A stretch of 47,306 bases of DNA from Candidatus Hepatobacter penaei (GTDB lineage: Bacteria > Pseudomonadota > Alphaproteobacteria > Holosporales > Hepatobacteraceae): the NCBI RefSeq assembly GCF_000742475.1, contig NZ_JQAJ01000001.1, positions 25,092 to 72,397 on the forward strand. Direction: 5' to 3'. The translations under genes and the position numbers were made by a program. Under the pieces are notes generated by a model. It was not told the origin of the DNA. It was given only the letters and a program-made list of their open reading frames with translations, and did not search any database. Positions 19,560 through 28,561 of this stretch are shown piece by piece (position 1 is the stretch's first letter; every line of letters begins with the position of its first letter).

Positions 19560-19844
19560 TCATGTAATAAACTTGGGTATGCAAAAAAAGTTGTTCTCTT
19601 TTTGCGGGGCATTGCGCGTGATGGTTTCTGCGCCGGCTGTGGGTTGAGGTGTGTCTTGACGAAGCGGCGCCTTGGCAGGCCAGGGAATAATCATAGGCGA
19701 CACATGTGACATATCTACCTGTTTAAGCTCATCTAAAAAAGACAATATCTGCGTGCAATCGTCACGAAGGCCCTCAATCTCATGAGGTTCAAGACTCAGA
19801 TAAGCGAGCTGCGCCGCCCGTAAGAGAAAAGCATCATCCACCAT
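19560..19844 (-). CDS. gatC: Asp/Glu-tRNA amidotransferase subunit C
   Basis: Small subunit of GatCAB, which amidates Glu-tRNA(Gln) (and Asp-tRNA(Asn)). 94 residues from ATG 19844, behind AGGAAAG. The family pattern is clear: VDDAFLLRAAQLAYLSLEPHE, then CTQILSFLDELKQVD, PM, LRQDTP and the final RNAPQKENNFFCIPKFI. A longer frame upstream lies within topA. The start overlaps the topA stop by 11 nt. gatA and gatB are not in the window; gatC separated from gatAB is unusual but occurs in reduced genomes. Confidence 0.9.
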   Translation of the reverse strand: MVDDAFLLRAAQLAYLSLEPHEIEGLRDDCTQILSFLDELKQVDMSHVSPMIIPWPAKAPLRQDTPQPTAGAETITRNAPQKENNFFCIPKFIT

Positions 19845-22134
19845 CTTTTTTCTTTCCTGCCTGTTCTTTTTTCGCAATGATCTCTAGAATCTCATGAAAG
19901 CGCTCTTCGAGCAATAGATCGATATTTTTTATAGAGATAAATTTCTTTTTATAATAAACGTAAGGTCCAAAACGCCCAATATTGCCTGTAATGGGTTCTT
20001 TTGTCTCGGGGTGAAGGCCAAGATCTAGGGGTAGTTTTCCTAATTTTGTTGCTTCCTCAAGGGTGATGTGTTGGGGCGAGAGCCCTTTGGGCAGAGAAAC
20101 GCGTTTGGGTTTTTTGTCGCCTTCCCACTGAAGATAAAAACCATAAGGGCCTCGCCGGACGGTGACTTCCTTCTGCAAGTGCGGGTCTTCGCCCAAACTG
20201 CGGGGAAAGGAGGTATCTTCTTCAGCATCATTTTCAGTGTGGCTGTCTAAGGCATCCAGGGGTTTCATATGCTTGCATTCGGGGTAGGCATTGCACCCTA
20301 AAAAAGGTCCATATTTGCCCATACGCAGGTGCATCACCCCTTTTTTGCAAGTGGGGCACGTGCGATCTTTGCCTTGAAAAAGATGTTCTTCAAGGGCTGT
20401 TTCTACCTTTTCGAGGACATCCACGGTTTTGAGCTCTGTGGTTTTGTCCACGGTGTGTTTGAAGGTGTCCCAAAACTCTTTCAAAAGATCCTTCCACGCC
20501 TTATCTCCCCGTGACACGGCATCAAGAGAAGCTTCCATACCGGCTGTAAAGTTGTTTTCCACATACTGGGTAAAAAATTGCGTTAAGAAAGAGGTGACAA
20601 CATGGCCCTTCTCTTTGGGCGCCAGTTGTTTTTTCTCAAGAGATACATAGCTTCTGTCTTTAAGCACTTGCAAGATACGCGCATAGGTGCTGGGGCGGCC
20701 GATGCCTAACTCTTCCATTTTTTTAATGAGGCTGGCTTCGGTAAAGCGTGGCGGCGGCTCTGTAAAGTGTTGGGAGGGTGTAAGTTTTTTCAGGTCAAGC
20801 TTATCCCCTTCCTTAAGGGGGGGAAGGGTGCGCGCGCCTTCATCCTTTTCATCGTCAGGGTCTTTATCCTCAAGATAGACCTCAAGAAACCCGCGAAACA
20901 TGCATGTGCGTCCTGTGGCTTTGAAGTGTGCGGTGTTTTCAGGGTGGGCGAGCACAAACGTCACTTGATCAAACAAGGCGCTGGCCATTTGTGAGGCCAT
21001 GGTGCGGCGCCAAATCAGGTCATAAAGAGCCCACAGATCTTTGTCGAGGGTGGTTTTCAAGGTGTGAGGGGGCGCCTCAAAGTTGGTAGGCCGAATGGCT
21101 TCGTGGGCTTCTTGAGCATTGCGGGCTTTTTTCTTGTAGACACGTACCGAAGGCGAGACATGGTCTTGACCATAGGTTTTGCCGATCACCTGACGCACTT
21201 TGGTGAGCGCTTCATCTGTGATGGTGTTGCTGTCTGTACGCATATAGGTGATCAGGCCATCTTGGCCATTCACACCCTCATAAAGCTTTTGGGCAACGCG
21301 CATGGTTTGTGTGGCGCCCCATCCCAGTTTGCGGGAGGCCTCTTGTTGCAAGGTAGACGTCATGAAAGGGGGGGCGGGGTGCCGTTTGACTTCCTTTTTT
21401 TCAATGGAGGACAGGGTATAAAACGGTGCTTCGGCTTTGTTAACTGCAGCCTGCGCATCTTTTTCGCTGGTGAGGGAAAATTTTTCTAATTTTTTGCCGT
21501 CCAGCATGAAGAGAGAGGCATTGACATCATGTCTTTCCTTTTGGAACAAGCCAGCAAGGGTCCAATATTCTTGAGGCTTGAACCGTTCAATCTCATATTC
21601 CCGTTCTGAAATCATACGCAGCGCTACTGATTGTACACGTCCTGCGGAACGGCACCCAGGCAGCTTGCGCCACAGAAGGGGCGAGAGCGTAAAGCCCACG
21701 AGATAGTCAAGCCCTAAGCGGGCCAGATAGGCATCCACCAGGTGTTGGTCAATGTCACGGGGGGCTTTCAGGGCCTCTAGAACTGCTGTTTTGGTGATAG
21801 CGTTGAAGGTGATGCGCTGAACGGTGGGGGGCAATGTTTTGGTTTTAAGGTGTTCAACCACGTGCCAGGCAATGGCTTCCCCTTCGCGGTCAGGGTCGGT
21901 GGCGAGAAAAAGCGTGGATGTTTTTTGGGCCGCTTTTTCAATTTTATCTAGATGGGATTTATTTTTGTCCACCACCTGGAAGGTCATATGAAAATCGTCA
22001 CTTGGATCCACAGAGCCTGACTTGGCGGGCAAGTCTCTCATGTGGCCATAGGTGGCCATGACAGTAAATTGTTTGCCAAGATAGCGACTCAAGCTCCTCA
22101 CCTTTGCAGGAGACTCTACCAACACAAGATTCAC
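19834..22134 (-). CDS. topA: DNA topoisomerase I
   Basis: Type IA topoisomerase that relaxes negative supercoils. The Toprim domain starts LVLVESPAK and carries DPDREGE; the active Tyr is in the TYMRTDSNT motif (about residue 297 from this start). One C4 zinc-finger repeat is clear (CPTCKKG to CNAYPEC), followed by two C-terminal Topo_C repeat units (VRRGPYGFYLQW and IGRFGPYVYYKK). With about 766 residues it is shorter than the 850-900 usual in alphaproteobacteria, having fewer C-terminal repeats. The frame opens with TTG at 22149; the GTG at 22134 gives MNLVLVESPAK, the normal family start. It lies in the conserved order plsY-dprA-topA. Confidence 0.95.
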   Translation of the reverse strand: MNLVLVESPAKVRSLSRYLGKQFTVMATYGHMRDLPAKSGSVDPSDDFHMTFQVVDKNKSHLDKIEKAAQKTSTLFLATDPDREGEAIAWHVVEHLKTKTLPPTVQRITFNAITKTAVLEALKAPRDIDQHLVDAYLARLGLDYLVGFTLSPLLWRKLPGCRSAGRVQSVALRMISEREYEIERFKPQEYWTLAGLFQKERHDVNASLFMLDGKKLEKFSLTSEKDAQAAVNKAEAPFYTLSSIEKKEVKRHPAPPFMTSTLQQEASRKLGWGATQTMRVAQKLYEGVNGQDGLITYMRTDSNTITDEALTKVRQVIGKTYGQDHVSPSVRVYKKKARNAQEAHEAIRPTNFEAPPHTLKTTLDKDLWALYDLIWRRTMASQMASALFDQVTFVLAHPENTAHFKATGRTCMFRGFLEVYLEDKDPDDEKDEGARTLPPLKEGDKLDLKKLTPSQHFTEPPPRFTEASLIKKMEELGIGRPSTYARILQVLKDRSYVSLEKKQLAPKEKGHVVTSFLTQFFTQYVENNFTAGMEASLDAVSRGDKAWKDLLKEFWDTFKHTVDKTTELKTVDVLEKVETALEEHLFQGKDRTCPTCKKGVMHLRMGKYGPFLGCNAYPECKHMKPLDALDSHTENDAEEDTSFPRSLGEDPHLQKEVTVRRGPYGFYLQWEGDKKPKRVSLPKGLSPQHITLEEATKLGKLPLDLGLHPETKEPITGNIGRFGPYVYYKKKFISIKNIDLLLEERFHEILEIIAKKEQAGKKKDGG

Positions 22135-22201
22135 AGCATCTTTTCCCAATGAACGTGATCCAGCTGTATACCTGTTTTTTTAACAAAAAGTAAGTCTTTT
22201 T

Positions 22202-23323
22202 TTAGGCAGCATGCATTTTTTTATACACATGCCCTCGGTCATCGCTGGTGATGAGTCCGCCAATCTCCAGCTCTGTCAAGGCTGCTTGCATTAAAGGCAA
22301 AGGCATACCCAAGGTGTGTGCAAGGGTTTCTATGGAGACAGCGGTGGCAGAGATCATCCCTGTCAATTCATGGCAAGCCGCCTCCACATCGTGGTCAGAA
22401 ACCACATAATCATAAGCGGCCGCGTCCTCTTGTACATGGCTGATGGCGTGGGTTTTCATGTGGTGATATTCTTCAAGAATATCTTGTGGTGTTTGGGTGA
22501 GTTTAGCGCCCTGGGCAATCAGGCTGTTAGGCCCGCCGGCGCGCGGATCATGAGGATGACCCGGAATGGCAAACACAGAACGCCCTTGTTCTGTGGCATA
22601 GTGCGCGGTCAAAAGAGAGCCTGATTGTAACAAAGCCTCCACCACAAGCACCCCCCACGATAGCCCCGACACAAGACGGTTTCGCCTTGGAAACAAGGTG
22701 GCATGCGCTTCTGTGCCTAAGGGAGATTCAGAGATCAACAACCCCTTGTCTTGAATGGATCTGTGCAGCTCTTTATTTTGGGGAGGATAGATGTGATCAA
22801 TGCCTTGGGCCAGCACAGCAACCGTGCCTGTATCAAGAGAGCCTTTGTGAGCAGCGCTGTCCACACCTTGCGCCAGGCCTGACACAATGACCATGGCTTC
22901 ACGCCCTAACGCTTGGGCAAATTCAAAGGCCACTTTGTGGGCCAGCGCGCTGGCATTGCGGGCGCCCACAATCGAAAACATGTCTTTTTTCAGCCAGGAT
23001 AGATCCCCCCACGCCATCAGCAGTGGTGGCGCATCATGAAGGGCGCGCAATCTTTCAGGGTAAGCATCTTCAGGAAAGGCGATGAGGTGAATGCCTTGAC
23101 TCTGGATCTTCTCATACTCTTGCTCGATAGCATCTTGGGAAGGAATCTTAAGAGGTTGGGTGCGGCCTGCCCTCAGTGTCATTTGTGGAAGGCGTTTCAG
23201 GGCGTGCTGGGCTGTTTTAAAGCGGTGCAGCAGGTGATGAAAATTGACGGGCCCGACGTTTTCAGAGCGAATCAGGCGCAGCCAGGCCATTTTTTCCTTA
23301 TTGTCAAGATAAGGTGCGTGCAT
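22202..23323 (-). CDS. dprA: DNA-processing protein DprA
   Basis: Binds incoming single-stranded DNA and loads RecA during transformation. 373 residues from ATG 23323, with GGGAGAAAGGA upstream. An N-terminal SAM-like helical region is followed by the Rossmann-type core with IVGARNASALAHKVA, VSGLAQGVDSAAHKGSL, PRRNRLVSGLSWGVLVVEA and GRSVFAIPGHPHDPRAGGPN. A C-terminal winged-helix (DML1-like) domain occupies about 305-370. It sits between plsY and topA, as in many alphaproteobacteria, and pairs functionally with comEC at 1488. Confidence 0.95.
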   Translation of the reverse strand: MHAPYLDNKEKMAWLRLIRSENVGPVNFHHLLHRFKTAQHALKRLPQMTLRAGRTQPLKIPSQDAIEQEYEKIQSQGIHLIAFPEDAYPERLRALHDAPPLLMAWGDLSWLKKDMFSIVGARNASALAHKVAFEFAQALGREAMVIVSGLAQGVDSAAHKGSLDTGTVAVLAQGIDHIYPPQNKELHRSIQDKGLLISESPLGTEAHATLFPRRNRLVSGLSWGVLVVEALLQSGSLLTAHYATEQGRSVFAIPGHPHDPRAGGPNSLIAQGAKLTQTPQDILEEYHHMKTHAISHVQEDAAAYDYVVSDHDVEAACHELTGMISATAVSIETLAHTLGMPLPLMQAALTELEIGGLITSDDRGHVYKKMHAA

Positions 23324-23349
23324 AACCAAAAAATCCTTTCTCCCTTTTT

Positions 23350-23931
23350 TTATGAGACGGTGTGCTCTTTGTGGTGCATAAGCCGGAGAATGTTATCTCT
23401 ATGGGCGATGATAATCAAAAAGCTCATGCACCCCACCCATATGCCGACCCCGGCGTCTAAGAGCACGCCAAAAAGAAAAGGAGCCATCAAGGCCACAATC
23501 AATGAAGCCCAAGAGGCTGTGCGGCTGAGGGCGCAAATAAGAGCCCAGAATGTCACGAACATAAGGGCCAGAGGCCAGGCATAAAACGCCATGATGCCAA
23601 AGAAGGTGGCCACCCCTTTCCCCCCTTTAAATCCAAGGCTGACAGGCCAAATATGGCCGATCAAAACGCTGACGCTGGCGCACCCTAAGATAAAAGAGGA
23701 AGGTTCAATGGCATAGGCGATTAGCAAGCTTAAAAACCCCTTCGCGGCATCCCCTAAAAAGGTGATCACACCATCAAGCCTGTGCCCCGACCGCCATACG
23801 TTGGATGCGCCTAAATTGCCAGAGCCTTTGTGGCGCACATCGCCATAGCCCCTCACGCGCGACAGGATGAGAGAAGGAAAAACATTGCCAAGAAAATAAG
23901 AAAAAAAGACAACCAAAAACAGTGAAGTCAT
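23350..23931 (-). CDS. plsY: Acyl-phosphate:glycerol-3-phosphate acyltransferase
   Basis: Integral membrane enzyme making lysophosphatidic acid from acyl-phosphate and glycerol-3-phosphate, the first step of phospholipid synthesis. 193 residues with about five hydrophobic segments. The three PlsY motifs are present: SGNLGASNVWR, the LGFKGGKGVATFFG loop and the C-terminal IIIAHRDNILRL. The gene is followed by dprA after 26 bp. Upstream, between hdaA and plsY, is an AT-rich stretch whose minus-strand sequence resembles that before the 127-aa gene (see findings). Confidence 0.95.
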   Translation of the reverse strand: MTSLFLVVFFSYFLGNVFPSLILSRVRGYGDVRHKGSGNLGASNVWRSGHRLDGVITFLGDAAKGFLSLLIAYAIEPSSFILGCASVSVLIGHIWPVSLGFKGGKGVATFFGIMAFYAWPLALMFVTFWALICALSRTASWASLIVALMAPFLFGVLLDAGVGIWVGCMSFLIIIAHRDNILRLMHHKEHTVS

Positions 23932-24040
23932 GACGTGGTCCTGCCATTGATCCAGCTTTGCTGACAGTCTACCTTATTTTCTTGCGCGTCGCCAAGGTGT
24001 CGATAAGATAATTTTTTTGACAAGACCTGTGAGGTGTCCC

Positions 24041-24718
24041 TTATGAGAAAGCAGGGATGTGTTCGCACACGTTTTTGATCAGGTCAATGGTGACGGGTCT
24101 TTTGTGACGCAGGCTTTCTGAGGCCAGGTGGCGTACAAGTTGTTGCGTTTGTCCCATGGATCGCTCAAGCCGGCGCATCAAAAAGAGCACCACATCTTCA
24201 GAGACCGTGAGGCGCTCTTTGTGAAACAGGTTGTGCATAATTTTTTTCCACAAGGCATCGCTGGGTGGGGGCAGGCCAATGGTGATAAGTGTTTTAAGGC
24301 GCGAAATCAAATCAGGCGAGCATGTGTCGGTGTTGAAGAGGGGCGGGCTGCCCAGAAAAAGACACGACCCCTTTCGTTCACATAGGATGTTATAGGCCGC
24401 AAGCATGTGATCAGCGTCGGCTTTGGTGCGCGTGTGCGCGTTGACATCATCGATCAACACGTGGGGCGACGGGGCGTCATAAAGGGCGCTCATGTCGTGT
24501 GAGGGTGACCAGATGTGTGCCCCAGCTCGTTTGGCCCACACGCGGCCCATGTGCGATTTACCCACACCAGGCGGGCCATACAGAAAAAGCCCCCGCGCTG
24601 GCCACTGAGGCCACGCTTGGATCCACGACCATGCCTGTTGGTTGGTGTGGTCCACAAAAAATGCATCGTCTCGGTCATGATCTTGAATATCGAGAGGAAG
24701 AAGGATTTGGTGCACCAT
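24041..24718 (-). CDS. hdaA: HdaA-like DnaA-related regulator of replication initiation
   Basis: 225-residue AAA+ protein related to DnaA domain III without the DNA-binding domain. Walker A GPPGVGKS, Walker B HVLIDDVNAH, and the sensor region LISRLKTLITIGLPPPS are visible. The N-terminal QILLPLDI could be the clamp-binding motif (consensus QxxLxxF-like), as in Hda/HdaA, which stimulates DnaA-ATP hydrolysis after initiation. The neighbourhood (PerM-like permease and CDP-alcohol phosphatidyltransferase upstream) is the same as for hdaA in other alphaproteobacteria. It starts 1 bp after the permease stop codon. Confidence 0.88.
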   Translation of the reverse strand: MVHQILLPLDIQDHDRDDAFFVDHTNQQAWSWIQAWPQWPARGLFLYGPPGVGKSHMGRVWAKRAGAHIWSPSHDMSALYDAPSPHVLIDDVNAHTRTKADADHMLAAYNILCERKGSCLFLGSPPLFNTDTCSPDLISRLKTLITIGLPPPSDALWKKIMHNLFHKERLTVSEDVVLFLMRRLERSMGQTQQLVRHLASESLRHKRPVTIDLIKNVCEHIPAFS

Positions 24719-24719
24719 C

Positions 24720-25793
24720 TTAAGACTTGGCAGGGGCTTTCTGAAAAAAGGCTGTGGATTGATAAAAAGCCAGCCCCTCTTTAATCAGGGCATGCACAAA
24801 CGTAGCTATCGGCAAGGCCAATAACACCCCCCAAAACCCAAAAAGGGTGCCAAGCGCAAAGATGGCGAACAGCACCCACACAGGGTGAAGGCCCACGCGC
24901 TTGCCGATAAAGAACGGGATAAAGAGAAACCCCTCCAGCAACTGCCCGCCAATGAGCACAATCATCAAGACGATCAAGGTGGTGAGGCTGGGCGTGTTCA
25001 CCAGCGTTAAAATCACAGCCAATAGGGTGCCGAGCGTCATGCCGAGATAGGGAATAAAGATCAAAACACCTGTCAGCACCCCCAGCATAAACCCATGGGT
25101 CAGCCCCATCATTACAAAAGCCATGGCCAGGTACGTGCCCATGCATAAACACACCAACAGCTGTCCGCGGATATAGCCGCTCAAGCTCTGATCAAGCCCT
25201 TCAAAAAATACCATCCACCGGGGCCGCACGCCATGAGGAATGAGGTTTTTGATTTTGGCCACGATGGTGGGCCATTCAAGCAAGCCATAAAACATGACAA
25301 ACGGCGTGACGCAGGTGTAAAACAAGAACCGGGTGATGCCCTGCGCGTTGGACAGCAAAAATAAGACCTGGTCCGTGCCCCAGACAAAGGCTTTTTGCAA
25401 GGCCTTGGGCACCATCAGCTCTGATTGCTTTAAGACAGGGTCTGTGTGGATTTTTTCGAGGATGATCGCCATTTTCGGGCGCACAAAATCCAGTGCCTCT
25501 TTGGTGTAGAGCGGCAACTTATAAAACAGTTTTTGCAGCTGAAATCCCAAAAAGGGCAGCAACAACAACCAAAAAGCCGCAAAAACAGCCAGTGTCACCA
25601 CCACAAGAACAAAGCTAGAAAGCCACCGCGGTACCAGGCGCGCTTCACACCTGTCAATCAGCGGGTGAAAGACATAGGCCAGACCCAGGCCAAACAAAAA
25701 AGGCCCCAACGCGTCTTGCACCATATACAAAAACGCACAAACCCCGATAAAAAGGGCCGACCAAATCAGGCGGCCTTTGAAGATGTGATCCAC
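24720..25793 (-). CDS. AI-2E/PerM family permease
   Basis: Polytopic membrane protein of the AI-2E transporter (PF01594) family, 357 residues from GTG 25793. The frame is open to 25925, but the added 44 residues lie inside the preceding gene and do not fit the family, while the chosen start (MDHIFKGRLIWSALFIG) does. Seven to eight hydrophobic segments are visible, with the family features FGLGLAYVFHPLID near the start and a glycine-rich region including LTGVLIFIPYLGMTLG. Substrate unknown; the family includes exporters of unrelated small molecules and Na+/H+ antiporters. It overlaps the upstream gene by 28 nt, so it is co-transcribed. Confidence 0.85.
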   Translation of the reverse strand: MDHIFKGRLIWSALFIGVCAFLYMVQDALGPFLFGLGLAYVFHPLIDRCEARLVPRWLSSFVLVVVTLAVFAAFWLLLLPFLGFQLQKLFYKLPLYTKEALDFVRPKMAIILEKIHTDPVLKQSELMVPKALQKAFVWGTDQVLFLLSNAQGITRFLFYTCVTPFVMFYGLLEWPTIVAKIKNLIPHGVRPRWMVFFEGLDQSLSGYIRGQLLVCLCMGTYLAMAFVMMGLTHGFMLGVLTGVLIFIPYLGMTLGTLLAVILTLVNTPSLTTLIVLMIVLIGGQLLEGFLFIPFFIGKRVGLHPVWVLFAIFALGTLFGFWGVLLALPIATFVHALIKEGLAFYQSTAFFQKAPAKS

Positions 25794-26338
25794 AATTGCC
25801 CCCCCCAACGGACATAGAAGAAAAGTGATGTCAAGGTGGTGAGCCACAGCCCGCCCAGGCACACACGCACCCATCCAAACGCCGGCGAAGGCGCCATGGC
25901 AAAACAGGCCCCATAGCCTAGGCACAAGAAGGCAAAGAAAAACTGCAAAGCAGTGTGCAGCTTGCCCACAAAAAAGGGTTTCACCACAAAGGTGATGCCT
26001 TGGGCTTTAAGGGCAGCCCCCCCGCCCAGAATCAGCACATCGCGCGCCATCATCGCCCCCAACAGCCACGGTGACACCAGTTGCCACGACCACAGGAGAT
26101 AAAAAAGAGCCAAGGCCAAACACTTATCCGCCACCGGGTCAAGGATGGCGCCCACATCGGTTTGCCCACCAAAACGTCGGGCCACCGCCCCATCTAAAAA
26201 ATCTGTGAGCGCCGCCCCTGTAAACAGCCAAAATGCGCCCACCCACAGCGGATGCGGCCGCAACAGCATCCACACAAGAAGCGGTGAGGCCAGCCACCTC
26301 AATAACGATAACCCATTGACAAAACATACAGACCACAT
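25766..26338 (-). CDS. CDP-alcohol phosphatidyltransferase (PgsA-like)
   Basis: Membrane enzyme transferring a phosphatidyl group from CDP-diacylglycerol to an alcohol, probably glycerol-3-phosphate (phosphatidylglycerol or cardiolipin route). The complete family motif D-x2-DG-x2-AR-x8-G-x3-D-x3-D is visible: DFLDGAVARR followed by FGGQTDVGAILDPVAD. 190 residues from ATG 26338, selected by the GGGAG site 8 nt upstream; the longer frame to 26434 has no such site. First gene of the pgsA-like/perM/hdaA unit, with its own promoter. The exact acceptor alcohol cannot be told from sequence. Confidence 0.85.
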   Translation of the reverse strand: MWSVCFVNGLSLLRWLASPLLVWMLLRPHPLWVGAFWLFTGAALTDFLDGAVARRFGGQTDVGAILDPVADKCLALALFYLLWSWQLVSPWLLGAMMARDVLILGGGAALKAQGITFVVKPFFVGKLHTALQFFFAFLCLGYGACFAMAPSPAFGWVRVCLGGLWLTTLTSLFFYVRWGGQLWITSSKAA

Positions 26339-26368
26339 AAGAACATCTCCCATGCCTTGGTGGTGTCG

Positions 26369-26397
26369 AGCATAAGCTGTTTTTACGTGCCTGACAA
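26369..26397 (-). promoter_or_regulatory. Sigma70-type promoter of the pgsA-like/perM/hdaA unit
   Basis: On the minus strand: TTGTCA (26397-26392), a 17-bp spacer and TATGCT (26374-26369), giving a start point about 24 nt before the ATG at 26338. It lies in the 104-bp gap after the F-box-like gene, so the housekeeping unit need not depend on transcription from the effector-like gene. Confidence 0.5.
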
Positions 26398-26442
26398 GCA
26401 GGCGGCGGGGCCAAAGACGAAACAGCCGCCCCACCTGGGCCT

Positions 26443-28188
26443 CTACACGCTGCCGTCTTTTTCCGTGCTTGGCGCCGGATCTTTCATGAGAGGTGCTGAG
26501 GGCATTTGTGCGGTGGGTGTCTTGGGTCCACGGATGTTGATCAGCACGTCAGGGTTATGTTTAAAAATAGACTCAAGATTGCCCACCCACCACTGTTGGA
26601 AACGATGATTGAGAATGGGAATAACATAGCTGTCATCTAGTATATCCGTCGAAGGTGCCGGTTTTGCATAAAAAGGACCAACCTTCAAGACACGGTTTTC
26701 GGGCTTACAGGTCTGTGAAGTATGAAGATGGCAATGCATATAGTTATGTATCTTTGTTTCCAGGTCGCCATCAGGCAAACGCATGTACCCACGCCTATCA
26801 ATAAAAAGTTTTGTGTGCACAACCTCTTTTCCCTCAAGATCACGCATCTGAAGGCATACATAAGGGACGATATGAATCTCGTGATCAGAAACCTTCACTT
26901 CTTCCTTTTGATAGGAGAGAGCAGGCACATAGAGCTGTGTGATGCCTTGTGCTGTGGCATAGTCTTGAGGAATAGACAACCCTACACGTGAAGCCAAGGT
27001 AAGATAACGCGCTAAGGGCGATAGACCAAGGGTGGACATATCTATATCCAACAAGGTGCATAGAAATTTGCACGATAGGCCAAAGCTGAGTGTATCGTGA
27101 TCATCTAGATACGTTGCAATATGGCGGATGAGCTCCTCAGGTAAGTCCAACATCCCTGCCTTGGGTTCACCCTCCTGGCTGGGGCGGGCGTCTTGTGGCG
27201 CACTTGGGGTGAAGTGTGTTAGCTGTTTACGTCTTTCGTCTTCAGAAAGTTCTTCACCTTTCGGGCTAGGTGGCGGGCGAAAGATGATGCAAAAAGGGTC
27301 GGTCGTGATGCCCCAGTCGTTGGGCTGGTTTTTGTAGAAAAAACCATGCTTAAGGCAATGGGTTTGATCCCATTCTCTCCCATCAGGGGTCTTGAATTTT
27401 TCAATGAGAACAAGGGGATGTTGTTCTTTGAAGGAAGGTGTTTGTAGATCTTCATACCCATAATCCTGGCCGGCATATCCTAATAGGGGCGGGCAAGAAA
27501 GTACAATGGGTCTATCACCTTCACACAGGGTGCGATCAAGGCTGAGAAGGGGAGATATAGAGACGATCTGCACTTGAGGCAGGAGTTTGGGAAGAAAGAA
27601 ATTCTTACGCCAATGGGCAAGGGGATCACCACCCCCGTCACAAAAAAATACCTTCAAAGAAGGCAGGTGCAGGCGAGCAGTGTCATAATAAGAAAGAGGT
27701 GAGCGGGTAAGCCTCAGGGTGGTAAGCTTTTCGCTTGTGAGGTGCTGCAAAGCATGAAATCCAACGCCGGTGAGAAAAAGAGAGTAGTTTATTTTTTCCC
27801 TCTGCCATGTTTCCTGTTTTGGTATACCGAGCTCCATCTGCTCAAAAAGCCCGTCGATGGAAAGCTTGCGTTCGCCCGCTTCTTTAATGTTTGTGACGAC
27901 CTGGGATCCCTCTCCCCCTTGTCCTGATCCCCCCAAAAAGGTGCGTAACGCATGTTGGTCTTGGTACCGGACAGTCATCTGAGTGAGGAGACACCCTTTG
28001 GCAAGGTGATCAATGGTGTTGGTGTCAAGAGGAGACGCCGTGGTGGCAGATGACGCCGAAGCGGTCGTGGCCGGCATGATCTCTTGTGGATTGTCAGGCT
28101 GGGACGGGTCAGCGGCCCCTAAGGGCGTGACAAGGGACGCCAGCGCCAACAGCACAGAAAAAACGGAGGAAGAGAGCAAGCGCATCAT
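26443..28188 (-). CDS. Exported protein with F-box-like domain, candidate host-directed effector
   Basis: 581 residues. Residues 1-25 are a signal peptide (LLSSSVFSVLLALASLV, cleavage after GAA). A Ser/Thr/Ala-rich linker (26-58) follows. Residues 105-185 contain leucine-rich-repeat-like strands (HLTSEKLTTLRL, LHLPSLKVFFCDG). Residues 346-382 match an F-box: MLDLPEELIRHIATYL followed by DDHDTLSFGLSCKFLCTLL, with the LP-E-hydrophobic-x2-I-x3-L core and the conserved C-terminal helix pattern. The remaining C-terminal part is unrecognised. F-box proteins dock substrates to eukaryotic SCF ubiquitin ligases, and intracellular bacteria use secreted versions. The combination of signal peptide and F-box-like motif suggests export, perhaps to the host. 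No other ubiquitin-related gene is seen here. Confidence 0.8.
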   Translation of the reverse strand: MMRLLSSSVFSVLLALASLVTPLGAADPSQPDNPQEIMPATTASASSATTASPLDTNTIDHLAKGCLLTQMTVRYQDQHALRTFLGGSGQGGEGSQVVTNIKEAGERKLSIDGLFEQMELGIPKQETWQREKINYSLFLTGVGFHALQHLTSEKLTTLRLTRSPLSYYDTARLHLPSLKVFFCDGGGDPLAHWRKNFFLPKLLPQVQIVSISPLLSLDRTLCEGDRPIVLSCPPLLGYAGQDYGYEDLQTPSFKEQHPLVLIEKFKTPDGREWDQTHCLKHGFFYKNQPNDWGITTDPFCIIFRPPPSPKGEELSEDERRKQLTHFTPSAPQDARPSQEGEPKAGMLDLPEELIRHIATYLDDHDTLSFGLSCKFLCTLLDIDMSTLGLSPLARYLTLASRVGLSIPQDYATAQGITQLYVPALSYQKEEVKVSDHEIHIVPYVCLQMRDLEGKEVVHTKLFIDRRGYMRLPDGDLETKIHNYMHCHLHTSQTCKPENRVLKVGPFYAKPAPSTDILDDSYVIPILNHRFQQWWVGNLESIFKHNPDVLINIRGPKTPTAQMPSAPLMKDPAPSTEKDGSV

Positions 28189-28286
28189 AAAGGTCTCACA
28201 GAGTAAAAAAAGAGGTGATATTTTATGTCTAAGTAAAACAAAAATGCCAACATGTCAATTTTTTCAATCACTTAACTGTGTGATTT

Positions 28287-28361
28287 GCCAGCATTGGACC
28301 TGCCAGTATTTGATCTGCCAGAGCTTGAGCTAGCCGTGCTTGAGCTACCAACATTTGATTT
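28287..28361. repeat. 15-bp tandem repeat, five copies
   Basis: Five head-to-tail units of 15 bp: GCCAGCATTGGACCT, GCCAGTATTTGATCT, GCCAGAGCTTGAGCT, AGCCGTGCTTGAGCT, ACCAACATTTGATTT; a sixth, very degenerate unit precedes them. The period is a multiple of three: read on the minus strand the units encode variations of (K/R/S)S(N/S)xG. It could be a relic of the end of a pentapeptide-type or Ser-rich repeat protein, or a non-coding repeat. Confidence 0.75.
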
Positions 28362-28561
28362 TCTCGCACGGGGTCGTGGGTGGTTTGTGGTTCACCGCGG
28401 ATCGGTGAAGGGGGGTAAGGGTGGCGCCAAGGGTGAGGGGTCAGAAAGCCAGCCATTGTGCTGGCCAATCTGGTGAGGTAACCACCTTCCCTAACGGGTC
28501 ACCAACGGGGTTATCCCATGCATGACAACCCATGTGCCGGCCCGGCAAAGAGACGGTGAAG

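Noticed and set aside
28268-28476. Small frames over the 15-bp repeat (both strands)
   Set aside because: The periodic amino-acid pattern is a by-product of a 15-bp repeat; frames are short and lack ribosome sites.
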